From Dasyornis broadbenti (Eukaryota > Chordata > Aves > Passeriformes > Dasyornithidae): a DNA stretch of 64,000 bases. A program made the position numbers and the translations under genes. Of the stretch, positions 11,273 to 23,857 are shown piece by piece. The DNA lies in assembly GCA_013397935.1 (NCBI GenBank), contig VZRN01005167.1, positions 62,307 to 126,306 on the forward strand. The letters are read 5' to 3'. Below the pieces are notes generated by a model that saw only the letters and a program-made list of their open reading frames with translations, had not been told where the DNA came from and searched no databases. The first letter of the stretch is position 1; each line of letters begins with the position of its first letter.

Positions 11273-14200
11273 CTGTTGGGAAAGAAAAGCAAATAAATAA
11301 ACTAAAGGAAACAGTTAAATGAAAGGTGAAATTGCCTCTCTCACTGTATATGTGTTTGTTTGCTGATGGCACAGTTATATACTGGGGGTGGCCATGATGA
11401 TATCCCTTCTCCTGCCCCAGCTCCTTATCCAGCCAGGTGCTGAAGATCAATCAGAATTGGAGCTAACATCATATTTCCTTTGTCGCAGGTGTGATTGGTT
11501 TTTTTCTGCATTTTAGGAGATTAAGACCTGTGGTGAGGACTGCTACCACCTAGCTCTGTTTATGTGTTGATTTCAAAGCCCTTGACCAAAGAACTTATCA
11601 AGCAGGGAAACAGGAACATGCGGAGGTGAAGATCAAAGTCAAACAAAAAGTGAAAGTAAAAGTCAGGAACAGAACCAGGTTTCCCAACCAATTTTTATCT
11701 AAATAGCTCATGTTGTTTTCCAGTGTGAAATGAGAATGAGACACTAGCAGGCAAAAATGGTGGCAGCTCAGGATTACCTGTGAGACAGCAGAAACTGCCC
11801 TCTCTCTGAAGTCCTGGCTGATGCAACAGCTGTATGAAAAATGTGGAACATTTGCCTGTTGGACACTCTCTCTATGTCAAACTCCCATTTTACCTTCCAG
11901 AAGAACAGAGGTGTGAAAGCAGATGTGCTGGCCAAGTTGACCTTGAGGCACACAAACTTGGATCTGACAAGTACTGAGCAGCCTCAACTCCCTTAAATAT
12001 TTTAGCCTCCTCTGAATACCAGAGGCATTCTGCATCTTGAATAAAATGTCTTCTTGTCTTTAAAAGATTTTCTACTGGAATCTACTGAATCTACTATTTT
12101 CAACTTGAAACATTTTGCTTTCTTCTAACCCAAAAGTTAGCATGGACTATTAAACGGCTGCCAGATAACATTCCAGAGAGACTTTTAAAAAATGTAGTTC
12201 TAGGAATATAATGCTACTCCAAAATATGCTTAGGGATTAAAGACAAGAAAAGGCTTCAGATCCTGTGAACAAACCATACCATACTATTATTATCATCTTC
12301 AGCTTCAAAGAAATAATTTTGTTAATTCCAACATTTATTATTGCAGACTAACCAACAATGAGATGCAGAGCTTTACTGGATGCCTTGAAGAGAGAAACTA
12401 TTTTCTTAATGATAGTCTATGTTTTGTATCACAAAGTTAGAGATTCATGAAGAACTGGCTTGTGAATTTTTGTATTAGACTTCAATTATTTTGACAGAAG
12501 AAACTTTATCTCAGATGCAGTTTTAAAATTCATCATCTGAATTCTCATAATGACACATCAACACACGACAATCTTTAAAAACTTTGAATGAACCTTTAAT
12601 TTATTGAAATGCTTTCACAATTTTTATATTATGAACTTCACTAAATCTGTTTTCTCTAGAAGCTAATTTTTGAATAAGTCTTTTAAAGGAGAAAGGCAGG
12701 AAATTCAAAAGACTGAAATCAAATTTCTGAGAGAAACTATAATACTGTGAAATTCTGGTAACATTGCTAAACAAATCCCCAAAAACTTCCAGTGGTGAAC
12801 ACACAGCCACTGGATCATTCAGGTAAATTTAAAACCATATATACACAAAGAGTAAGTAGAAATTCACTAAGCCCCTTCTGGAAGTACAAAAGAAAAAAGC
12901 AAGAAGTAGTTCAGCATCCAGGACTATTTGATGCTTCCCTGTTCTGTGAAGGATGGATGTAGGCTACAGATGCATCCTTATGGGGTAGCAGATATCAAAG
13001 TGATCCATCAATTTAGGTTATCGAGCAGATATTGGATGACAACAAGATTTACAAGTTACCACTGAGGATTTTTATTTGAACTAGTGGTCTAGAAATAGAC
13101 AGCTTCTCATCTCATTGTAGGTTTTCTGAATCATCCACTTTCTTGATAATACTACTTTCTATTTTAAGCCCCTCATTTTTCTAGTGTTTTGTGTTGTTCT
13201 TTATTAAAATCAGCCCTTTCCACAGCAATTTGACTAAGTCAGCTGTCTAAGCAAAGCGCTTATGAAATATACGCAGTACTGCAGTATACTTAAGAAAGAC
13301 GAATCAAGGTCACTGGATATGTCCATTGTGTATAAATGACTCTGGGTCATTACCAAAACTCCCACATGGTCAGGCGGTCTACACCACAAAATTTTTTAGC
13401 ATTATTCACCAAAAAACACACTATTGTTTCAAAAAGTCCATTTAAAAGCAGTTTTGTGTTTTGCAACAAAATTAGAGAAAAAAGCTACAGTTAAGCAAGT
13501 ACTTATTTCAAGAAGATGTTAACACATGGATTTGAATAATTCATAGCTCCCTAGTACAAGAACTTGCAATTACTGCTGCATCATCTTTACGTGATCAAAA
13601 CAGCAAAAAAGTTACACCACTATAGTTTACAATGTTTCTAGTGAGAAAATACTTTAATGAAAAATCACAATTTAAGCATATGAGTGACTCATGGTACAGA
13701 CAAAAGCAAAAAAGAAAAAAGTGAAATACCTCCTGTAAATTCTAGTGGGAAAAACCTGCAGACTTCTCATCTGTCATCCTAGGCCCTTTGATTTTGGAAT
13801 AAAGGGTTACATTTTTATCAGCATGTTTTCAGATCCACAGCACACTTTGCTGTACTTACCAGTTAAAACAAAAAATCTAAAAAAACTTCAAACCATTGTA
13901 TATATGTTTCTACTACAGGAATGTATGTGAGAAACAGAGAGAGAAGGCACAGCTATAAATATTAAGTGTTTCTAACCTTAGGCAATGCTAAAGTTTAGAC
14001 AAGATGCAATTCTCTTGGCAAGTTTTATGGAAGATAAATGTTTTCTGACTCAAATATGTTTCATAAGATTTACAAGACACTGGCGGTAATGTCTAATGCA
14101 TTTCATTTCATAAATCTACAGTCTGAAGCTGAGCTGGGTGTCCCAGAGGAACTGGTCTCACACACAATCTTTTTGGACACAGTGATTTCTCACTGCTCTG

Positions 14201-17200
14201 CCACAGAGGCAATTCTAGCCTGGAGTGAGATATTGCCACTTAACAGCTCTTTAGTACGTACCTTGAACGAACTGAGGCCTGGATTCATCTGTGCTGCTCC
14301 TGTACACGAGCCCACAGAGTAAACGAGATTAATTGTCACCTTTCCAGACAGGCTGAGAATTATACAGGCAAGGTAGAAAATCAGGCTATTTCAGATCAAG
14401 AAACTGCCTCACTAAGTCAAAATTAAAGACACATTTCAGTGTCACAAGAGGGTTTCTAAAGCTTCCTTAGCCACTCTTTGTGATGCACAGCTTTGGGGCA
14501 TGGTCTTTCTTCTCAAATTCATTTCAGTCAGAAGGTCATGAAATCTGTGTATTTTGGTGGCAGGGTGTACCATGTTTTCATCAACAAAATGCATGCTGAA
14601 ATGGTAAAAAATGGTGTCCAAATCTAGAGTTTAACTTATGCTTGACACACACCCCCTTTGGGCTGAAGGGAAAAGTCATTTGCAGTAGGACACAAATTGG
14701 CGACAGAGGTTGCAGAAAAAAGGTTACATGGAAATTACACATTTCTCTGTTTCAACTTAATCTACCATAAAACTGGTAATTTATCAGGGAAAATAGAGGC
14801 AACCTGGCAGCACAAATGACATGTCATAATAGTCATACTATGACAAGGGACAGATTGCCCTTCTGAGAATAGGTTATGAATAGACGTTATGAGTACCAGA
14901 AAATGTTTGCAATCAAAAGTGTTAAGTGCACAAATGAACTTAATGTTCTATAATGTCTGTAATAAAACTGAATAAAAAAAATCCAGGAATTAACTGCCAT
15001 TTTAAGTCATAAGAACAACTGGGACTTGAATAGCTATTACATGCTTTTTAATGTACCTTAAGACATTAACTTATTAATATGCACTAGATCTAGGTGAGGT
15101 GGTTACATGCAATCACTCCTGCAGAGGGGAAAACTGAGAGACTCTGTAACTTTCTCAAGGTCAAAGACAGAAAAATCTGGCTTCCATGTCTGTACAGAGG
15201 GAGAGCTAATTTTTCTCTGGCAAGCCTTTGGCTCATTGGCAAAGCACTGATTTCAACTATCAGTCTTCAGATGTTGTTAGACTATCTGAATTCCAGAGAC
15301 CTTATCTGTGTAAGCAAAAAATCCAGATTGCTAGAGGAAGGGCATGTTTTAGCCTTTCATTCATTGCTCATGTCCACACTCACGGACCTGGTGAAAAGGA
15401 GAGTTGTGAGATCTAAGAAAAGTTTACTGGGCAAAATGTGGATTTGATACAAACTAATTCAGCAAGTATCAATAGAGCTTAAACGACCTTGAGGCACTTC
15501 CACTGCACCAGGACCAAAGAAACTAGATACCAGAAAGAAAAGGGAAAATTCCTGAAGGGTAAGAAACATTTGAGAGCTGAAACCTGATCTGTATTTGTCT
15601 ATATGAACATCCCTTATTAAAAACAAAACACTATTCTAAATAATCCTCCCAATTACCAGGCCTGGCAACATTATTACTGCAGCTCCATGGCAATTATTCT
15701 GTAAAGTTGTGGGATACTTTTGAGATCACAAGAAAATACCCCTTAGTATTAACCAGAAGGTGCCTCAGAGACTTGTCGGACTCTCTCATCTCCTCAAGAT
15801 TATTGACCCAACAGCAGTGGTCCAACACATTGTTAACGTGGAAGGAACAGCAAAGCGTAGGATGTCACTCCATATCCTATGCATGCTACAGATGTGAGCA
15901 CACTACCAAATTTCAAACAAAGGAAGGACATCTAGGATCTTTGCAGTTTTAACAGACCCTCAAGAGTTTTGGGCTGAAGTGTACAATGACAAATACTGCA
16001 GTACAATTTCTCTTGGGTTTAATGCAGATTTTTACAATAAGGGAAAGTAAGTACTGTCAAAAATAGTAGAAAACAGTGGCATTTGGTGCAAATAATTGTC
16101 CAGCAAGTTAAATAAACATATTTTAAAGATCTGCACAAATCTTCAAGCAAACTTGGAAAATTTATCTAGATCATGGTGTGGCTTGAAAAAGCAAATGAAT
16201 TTAACAGCAACATCAGCTCCACAGACCTGTAAATGGTTTGAAATACTTTTACCTCTAAATACTACAAAAATAACAATTGCTGTTGCAGAGGAAATGATCA
16301 TGACCTATTTTCTCCCTTGTGAATGCAAAAGTTATTGATTTGTTTTGACAAGGAGCACAACCAAAGTACCCAATAGTTTAATCCATGATTGAAATAACAG
16401 TTTATCAACACAAAAAAGGCAATGAAAAATCTGTCTCCAATATCATGAACTAGGATTCATATTCATTTTAAATGTGAAACATTAGTGCCACAATCTTTTC
16501 TTATTTTCTTCTTATTAAATGCAAAGGGAAGCAATTGCTTCACCTTGGGACATGAATCCTTGCTTATTCAGTTTTTAACAAGCAGCAGAGCTTCAGCTTC
16601 AAATTAATAGTGAAACCCAAACAGCATCACCTTCTTTAAATCAGTGAAACGTATTTGTAGACACAAACATGATGGATGACCAGAAATTGGAGCATTCATT
16701 GCTGTGGGGCAACAGATGCCACAGTGAAGTCATACTCTGAGAGATGTCACTGGGCTCAGGATAACAAAGGGCCTTCTGCACACAATTGTGAGCCAGACAT
16801 TAAGACGCTCGACCTAAGCTGGGGACGGCATGGGCAGTGCAGCCCCAAAGGAGCATTTGGGAGACAACAGCTACGCTCTGTGCCTGGTGCATTGAATTTT
16901 GGGGTGATGCAGAGGCACCTGACCAGCCATACCGGTAAATGGGTAGTCACTGGGCATGGCAGTGGGAGGCAATGTAGATGCTCTTTCTAATCCTATCTCT
17001 ACAGCTCTTTCACTGATGGGAATAGGAATCTCCTTCATAGCCCTAGTAGTTTTTACCCAGCTGAGAATTCCCCCATGCTGTAGAAACATTAGCCCCATGA
17101 TACAGTCACAGATGTGTCACTATTCTGGTACTAAAATAAGCTGGAAGTGTGAGAAGAGCCTCTGGCCTCCTGACTCTTTTTCAGGCAGTAAGGAGAATCT

Positions 17201-18226
17201 GCCATCAATAATCCAGTTGTTTCCAACTATGGAATATAATGGAGGTGGCAATATCAAAAGGAAGTATTGAAGTAAATCATTACGCATTTTGTGTGTTAGA
17301 CCAAATATTTTGTCTTCCTGTGTAACAGAAAGATGATCTGATGCTCCTAGAACAAGCTGGCTACAAAGCTGTCCTTGGTACTAAATAAAACACGTAATTT
17401 TTCAGACTATCTTCCCTGTTCTGGGACTTTCTCGGTTTTCCTCTGCAAGGTGAAACAAATTTTCCAAAGCTTGCTGATGTTGCAGTCTGTGAGGGCAGCT
17501 TGCATTTACACAACATGCTTCACTTACTCAGACTACTTGGAGAAACATTCAGAGATACTTATAAGTGACAGTAACAAAATCCAGCCCTAACGTGGGTAAG
17601 GCACTTCTGATCAAATGTGCCACCTCTTGTTAGATGCAAATGGCTAAGAAGATAGCTGCTGTGGAATGGGTTAAATTTTTATTTTAAGATCAAATATATA
17701 ATTTAATTTAAATTAATTTAATTAATTTAAATACTGTATTAAAACCCTTCTAAGTGACTTGTAGAAGTCCACATAGATTGTTTCGAGCTAATTGGTAATA
17801 CTAATCAGATGCTGGAGTGGCACATTGAATTCTAATTGTTCTTTTATGAATCTTCCTTTCCTTGCATTTAGCAATCCTCCACACAACTGGAGCTCTGCAG
17901 TTACGCCTCAGCAGTACGCACTGCAAGCCAGGCATGTCCTATTAAAATCTTCTCCACTGGCTGTATTACCTAGTTCCTTGAACAGGACAATGGGGTTCAG
18001 GAAATTCGGTCTTTATTTCTTTTGTGTCACAAACTTGTCAAATAAGCCTGAAAAGGCTCTTCCCCTGTCTCTGTTTCTCCAGAAATGACTGTGTCCTGAA
18101 GTTCTTAGACCCCAGAGGAGACACATGACTCAAGTTCTATGAACATAACTCAAGTGCTGGTATTGATACTGAGGTTAACAGCAAACAGTGCACACAGGTA
18201 TGCAATTGTAAAAGTTGATCCATTAC
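11273..18226 (-). other. PHACTR1: PHACTR1 intron (7.0 kb)
   Basis: This is non-coding sequence between exons 18557-18227 and 11272-11064. It holds an AT-rich self-complementary stretch at 17694-17733 and a weak microexon candidate at 11778-11813. I recognise no transposon. The short ORFs at 14038-14322, 15094-15447 and 16676-16990 have no family resemblance that I can see. Confidence 0.8.
17694..17733. repeat. AT-only self-complementary stretch
   Basis: About 40 bases consist of TAATTTAA/TTAATTAA-type units that read nearly the same on both strands. This is likely low-complexity AT sequence with cruciform potential. Confidence 0.6.
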
Positions 18227-18557
18227 CTTTCTAGCCTGTGCATGGTCATGGCTAGCGTTTTGTTCAGTTCCTCGATCATCCGGCACCCTGAAGGGTGAAT
18301 GGGCAACGTGCTGGACCCAGAAGGAAGGTGCTGGCTGTGGCTGCCATACTGGAGCTGGTGCTGGTGAGCTGCTAACTGGGATGGCAGGACAGTGTGATGC
18401 TGCTGGGTCAAAGGCTGCTGGGAGCTCTTCTGTGTGGAATAGGATGAGAGAGAGAGGTCTGGCCCCCCTAAAGGCATGCAAATCATGACTTTCTTTGGAG
18501 GTAGTGGAGGTGACAGTTTAACTGGCATACAAGGCAGTTTCACAGGAGCGCCAGGAT
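18227..18557 (-). CDS. PHACTR1: PHACTR1 exon with PPLPPKK and Q/H-rich region
   Basis: This 331-nt exon encodes (D)PGAPVKLPCMPVKLS, PPLPPKKVMICMP, GGPDLSLSSYS, a Gln/His-rich linker (QQPLTQQHHTVLPSQ, HQHQLQYGSH) and SGCRMIEELNKTLAMTM, ending HRLE(S). It closely matches the central part of PHACTR1. PPLPPKK is a potential SH3 ligand, and the IEELNKTLAMTMHRLE segment is amphipathic and may be helical. The acceptor is a long T run then tag|ATCC at 18558; the donor is GAAAG|gtaatg at 18226. Entry is phase 1 (G|AT = Asp) and exit phase 2 (AG|C = Ser). The G|AT join works equally well from the 207-bp cassette or directly from exon 30220-30035. Confidence 0.96.
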
Positions 18558-19920
18558 CTAAAAAAACAGAAAGAGAGCCCTGGTGTTAATTTTCATATCA
18601 GTAAGATGGAGATGAGTATATCTGCCTGGGTGAGCAGGCACTGAGGTTGCTACTCAACACAGGAATGTGTACACTTTCCCTGTTGTGACAGACCACTCCT
18701 ATCCTATGCTCAGCACGGTCTCCAGAAAAAATACTCTTGTTTCGCAGCACTCCTGAGTCCCACAAAAAACATCCCAGGGCTGTGCATGCCCTTAATAAAC
18801 ACATTAAGCAATACTTAACAAGGCTGGTGGCACACTTTGACGCTTTAAAGACCTAATCCTCCAAAATAACCCTGTGAGGTAGATGCAACTTCTTCCACTC
18901 AACAAGCACGCAAATAGGGGGGGAGCAATTAAGGTGAGAGCAATTCAGTGTCTGAAGTTACAGGATGACTCACCACCATCACTGCCAGAGCAAAAGCTCA
19001 GGGATTTCTGATTCATTTCAGCCATTGCAGTGTAATTACTACAAGTCAAGCTTCTTACAGCTTTGTAATGTGCAAAACATCTGGTGTAAAAAATTACATT
19101 ATAGGGCAAAAGAGAAGAGAAATAAGGTTTGAATACTAAACAGGACAGGCTTGGAAAAATGGAGGGTACATGAGGAGAAAAGTTAAAGGGCAGTAGATTC
19201 TTAGGACTAATGTATTCTTTTACAGAAGACTTGACAGGCACTTTTGTCTGGACTCATGCACTGACTTTTACCTTTTTAACTCTAGTTAAAATGTTCACCG
19301 AAACCCACAGTTGAACAGCCAGGCAAAGACTTCCCTGACTTCAATGAGGAATCAATGAGAGGGCCATAAGGAAACCTCTCTTCCAGAACTCAACTGCATG
19401 ATGGAGACTTTTGGAGCTGCACTGTGAAATATTTTCAGAAGGGAAAAGAAGTAACATGAGGGCTTGTACTTGGCAAGAAAGGTGGGGGAAATGGTCACAA
19501 CACATGCTAAGAGCAAAAGAGAGAAAATATATATACACTGTGAGCAACAACTCTGAGTTTGTCCCTAGGAGGCAGCCTGGCCCTTTCCAGCCTGGAATAC
19601 TGCAGGTATTTGTCTCTGCAATGTAGCTCTGTGAGCAAGGCTTGCATGACCTTTGGTCTCTTGCTGCTTCAGTCCACTCCTTTATTGCAACATAGTAAGG
19701 GAAGAATTGCAAGGCCTTTTGACCTGAGGAAGCTTGGGAGTTAGATGCTGCCCTCCAAAGGTCATCACTCTCCTGAGTGCTATCAGGTTTCCGAACTCTT
19801 TTTCAAGGAAGTTCTTTTTAGTTTAAACTATCCCTCCCTTCATCCCTCTCATTCTTTCCTGCCTCCTGGCCTGTTCTAGATATTGCCTGTACTACTATCC
19901 ATATTTAATAGCCAGGTTAC

Positions 19921-19963
19921 ACAGGGCATCAGCAGGTTTGCACAGGGCATCATGAGGGTTTGC
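19921..19963. repeat. Two-copy 21-22 bp tandem duplication
   Basis: ACAGGGCATC...GGTTTGC at 19921-19941 is repeated with small changes at 19942-19963. It is a minor local duplication. Confidence 0.7.
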
Positions 19964-20206
19964 AAGCAGTAACACTTCCTGAAAATGATTAAGGATCATA
20001 AGGTGAAAAAAGACCATGAGCCAAGTTCAGACATATCTCTTGACTTATTTTAGTGCTAGTCACAGCTTCCATAGTATCCACTTGATATTAGCGGTTTTGC
20101 TATGCTAGGAACAACACACTGACAGTGTAAGTCTTCCTCCTCTCCAGAGTGTTTCTAGGCTAACAACACAGAGGGGTCAAAGGGAGCGCAAAGATGAAAC
20201 ACCGCA

Positions 20207-20786
20207 TGCTGGTTTTGGCTGGGGTAGAGTTAATTTTCTTCACAGTGTCTGGTAGGGGGCTATTCTGGATTTGTGCTGAACACAGGGTTGATAACAGAGA
20301 TGGTTTTGTTACTGCTGAGCAGGGCTTACACAGAGTCAAGGCCTTTTCTGCTTTTTGAACGGCCACACTATTGAGGAAACCTGGGATGCATGGGAAGTTG
20401 GGAGGAGACACAGCCAGGACAGCTGAGCCCAACTGACCACAGCGATATAACAGACCATATGGCATCCTGCTCAGCGTGTAAAGTAGAGGTAAGAAGGAGG
20501 AAGGGGGGATGTTGGGAGTGATGGCGTTTGTATTCCCAAGTAACCATTACATGCCATGCGGCCCTGCCGTCCTGGAGATGGCTGAACACCTGCCTGCCTA
20601 TGGGAAGCAATGAACAAATTCCTTGTTTTGCTTTGCTTGTGTGCATGGCTTTTCCTTCAACTATTGAACTGTCTTATCTCAATTCATTAATTTTCTCACT
20701 TCTGTTTCTCTCCCCATTCCCAATGGTGGAGGAGTGAGAGAGCAGCTATATGGGGCTTGGCTGCTGGCTGGAGTTTCACCATGACA
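20207..20786 (+). mobile_element. Solo LTR of an avian endogenous retrovirus
   Basis: The stretch starts TGCTGGTTTTGGCTGGGG and ends CCATGACA, giving TG...CA termini over 580 bp. It matches, from memory, an LTR family abundant in neoavian and songbird genomes. Recognisable stretches include GTAGAGTTAATTTTCTTCA, GGAGTGATGGCGTTTGT, GGAGATGGCTGAACACCTGC and TTCCTTGTTTTGCTTTGC. No internal retroviral sequence and no second LTR are present, so it is a solo LTR. The TATA-like position reads GTGTAAAGT and the poly(A)-signal position reads ATTGAA, so the promoter and polyadenylation signals appear decayed. No clear target-site duplication flanks it. It lies in a PHACTR1 intron, antisense to the gene. 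Confidence 0.85.
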
Positions 20787-23204
20787 TAGGGGCTTGGAGA
20801 AAAAGTAGTGTTTCCACACCGCAGAGTGGGAGAGTTATAGGGAGAAGAATCCAAGCCTTTCACCTTTCAATGTAATACTAAATCCACTTAAAATGTTGTC
20901 TCTTGCAGGCAAAATTTTTTCTGATGGCTCTACCAAGGCTGAAATTTAACTCATGTGTTTGCCAAAGCAGTAAAAAAACCAAACCACTTTCAGCATTTTC
21001 TATTCAAGCACACAAAAGTCTTCAAGTCACCTTGTTTGTTTTACAAATATGTTATTTGCATATATTTCCTCTTTGCATCCTGCATAAAAAAATACCTCTT
21101 CAGTAAAAGGTAAATAACAGAACGACTAAGTTGTATAGAGCCCTGAGAATAAGCCTCCTACAGGATTTGTAGTAAGAAGTGGGTTTTTTTCACATTTATG
21201 CTTAAGGCAATTTTACTTCTAGAGCTTGTCCTGAATTACAAAGACTACACTGAGATCTGCACTTCCATTTTGACAAATGCAGGTTGGTTTCAGATCCTTA
21301 TCTGCAGTATATCAATTAAAGTCTTCATTTGACAGTGCCTGTGCCTGGATGCCCCATCACACTGTGGCAGCCATCCTTAATGAAGAATTCAAAGAGATCC
21401 CAACTGCAGGCATCTCTTGTTTTTGACAAAAGAATAACTGGAAGTATCATCTGGGTTTGCTGCCTTTTGTGATCCGGAAGATCACAGCAATATTGTATGT
21501 TGGAAGTGAGCATGACATGTCAAATAGCTCAGGTATAAAGCAAACAGGAATCTTTCCTTCTTTCTTCTAAATATAGTGAAAATTTCTTTTCTCATGCAAG
21601 CTTGCATGTAGTCGAGGTGTGCCACAGGCACTGCAGCTCTGGAACTGCACAGGAGAACAAGTCTAGCTAAATTATCCTGAGTAGCCACATATTCATTCCA
21701 TCATGAAACAGATGTGCACACTCTGGTTTCCAATCTGCACAACAAAGGTATGGACCTTTAGTTTCCACTTAAATTTAAACAAATGCTTCACATCAACATG
21801 TTTTCAATGGTACCAGTGCTGGGTGACTCCACTGGACACCTGTCAAAAATCTTGCCCATTATTTTTAATGTCTTTATTCAAACTATTTTACATACAGGTT
21901 CTTCAGCTTGTATGAATATGGTCCTAATACCAAAACAGACTCTTGGAAATGAACCAGAGGCATTAAATCTACTTGTGTGCCCTTCACATTCAGAAGAATT
22001 TTACTTTGTATAAATAAAATGGTTAAAAGGAGAATGACTACAATGGAAAGAGAGTTCGACCCATTTGCTGGGAAACTAACTGTGTATCTTCACTGACACC
22101 AGTAATGGAGACCATGGTATTACAAGTTTTAATGTGTGATCTGATCAGTGACTGTGTTGAACAAGTGGGGCCTTGCCCAAATCCATGGGCTCCAGGCACG
22201 CTGTTGGAAACTGTGCTACCAGTATCTACAGCAAAGGACAGAACAACTTCCCCGTGCATGTAAGAGTGAGGTGGCCGAGTTTTACAGTTCTTTCCTCTGT
22301 TTGTTTTAACTTCGCAATATACGTAATTTACGAACCAGGGGTGGTAACAATTATTGTCTCCAGCATGGAATATACACCAGACATGGGCATCTTTATATGA
22401 ATAAGAAGCTGGACAGTGGAAATATGAATAAGGAATCTATGATAAGTGTCTTTTCCGTGAAACATTACCAGAGTCTTAAATCATTGCACAAAGCACTTGT
22501 AACAGAAAAGAAGCCAACTGTGTGAAGCCAGGTGTGCAAGTCTGATTAATCTCTTCTGGCTGAGGTTTTTCATGCTCAAGAGAATAATGAGCAATTTTGC
22601 AAGATGTTGGTTCCCAGTGGGGTTGTGACCACTCAGCACTGTGTAATAACTTGTAAGCTAGAATTGATGAAAGAGATGTTAGGACATCAACCTCTCCGCT
22701 CTTGATGACAATCAATTACTTAAAAGACAGTTGTGGATGCCACAGTATTTGCTAGAAATCAGACTTTTGACAAGCAGGTTATCCCTTACCCTTTCCATAC
22801 AGATCATTTTCTAATATCTATAGTTGCTGCATTTCTTTTGGGGTTTTCAAGAGATAAACATATGTTTATTTGTTACACAGGTTTGCTCTTATATGGTTCT
22901 TCTGATGTGTTTGTGGTACGCTGGAGCTGTGCACCAAGTACATCAAGTCTGACACTTCCTAGTCACTGAACATGGCTGGTGAATTGATCTGCACACATTG
23001 AAGCTACAACTGCTGTAGATGGGGTGCTAGGAACTTCTGGATGTATGGCAGCAAATGTTGCTGCAGAAGGGGTTGTAGACAGGCTCATTAAAATCTTCAA
23101 ATTCTGCCCCAGCTCAACTACTGCATGGAGAAGGAGGCTGTGCTTGGGAATCCTGGGCTTGTGGTAGAGCTGGTTGTGTTTGCTATACTGCCAGTGGCAG
23201 AAAT

Positions 23205-23857
23205 GCTCGTTCTTGACTCCTTGCCAAATGTAAGCCAGCATTGCACCCTGACAGCAAGGAAGGACAACGGACTCCTGGGTGGTACAAAAAGAAACACAGT
23301 CAGGAGATCAACGGATTCTTCTATTGATAGAAGGATCCCCTTCTATTCAGCAGTCTTTAAACTGTATCTAGACTACTGTGCAAGCTTAGTATCCCCCAGG
23401 AAAGATATAAAAAAACCAGAATGAATCGAGCACAGGGTCACTGCAGTGGCTGAGGGCTAGAGCACCTTGAGGGACTGAGGTGTGTTCAGCTTGTAGAAAA
23501 GACAGCTTGTGGGTGGAACATGTAACAGCAGCCTCCCAGCACCTACAAGCCAGGTTATCAGTAAGGTGATACTTTTCAGTGGTGTGTGGTGGGAGGAGGA
23601 ACGACAGTGGACAAAAGTGAAACAAAAGAGGTTCAAGACTGGATTATAAGGAAAATGTCTTCCCCCCATAAGAAGAGCCAATTAGTGGAGAAGGTTTATC
23701 CAGACAGGTTGTAGAGCTGGCATCCTCTGAAGTTTTAAAGATCCAACTGGTCAAAGGCCTGAGCAACCCGGTCTGAACCCATACTTGGCTCTGCTTTGAG
23801 GACAAGGTTGGATTCCTGTGAGGAATCCAAGTGAGGTGCTTCCTCACTTTAATGACC
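23205..23857 (+). mobile_element. CR1 LINE fragment (3' portion)
   Basis: Dispersed matches to the CR1 3' region run in order: TGTAAGCCAGCATTGCACC, TATCTAGACTACTGTGCAAG, ACTGAGGTGTGTTCAGC, AGGTTCAAGACTGGATTATA, GGAAAATGTCTTC, CTGAGCAACCCGGTCTGA and GGTTGGATT near the 3' end. The copy is strongly diverged with no open frame. The orientation is plus, antisense to PHACTR1. The 5' boundary is uncertain and may extend further left. Confidence 0.8.

Noticed and set aside
16676..16990. Overlapping ORFs on both strands in a relatively GC-rich patch
   Set aside because: Mirror-image open frames with no family motif; the sequence is simply poor in stop codons.
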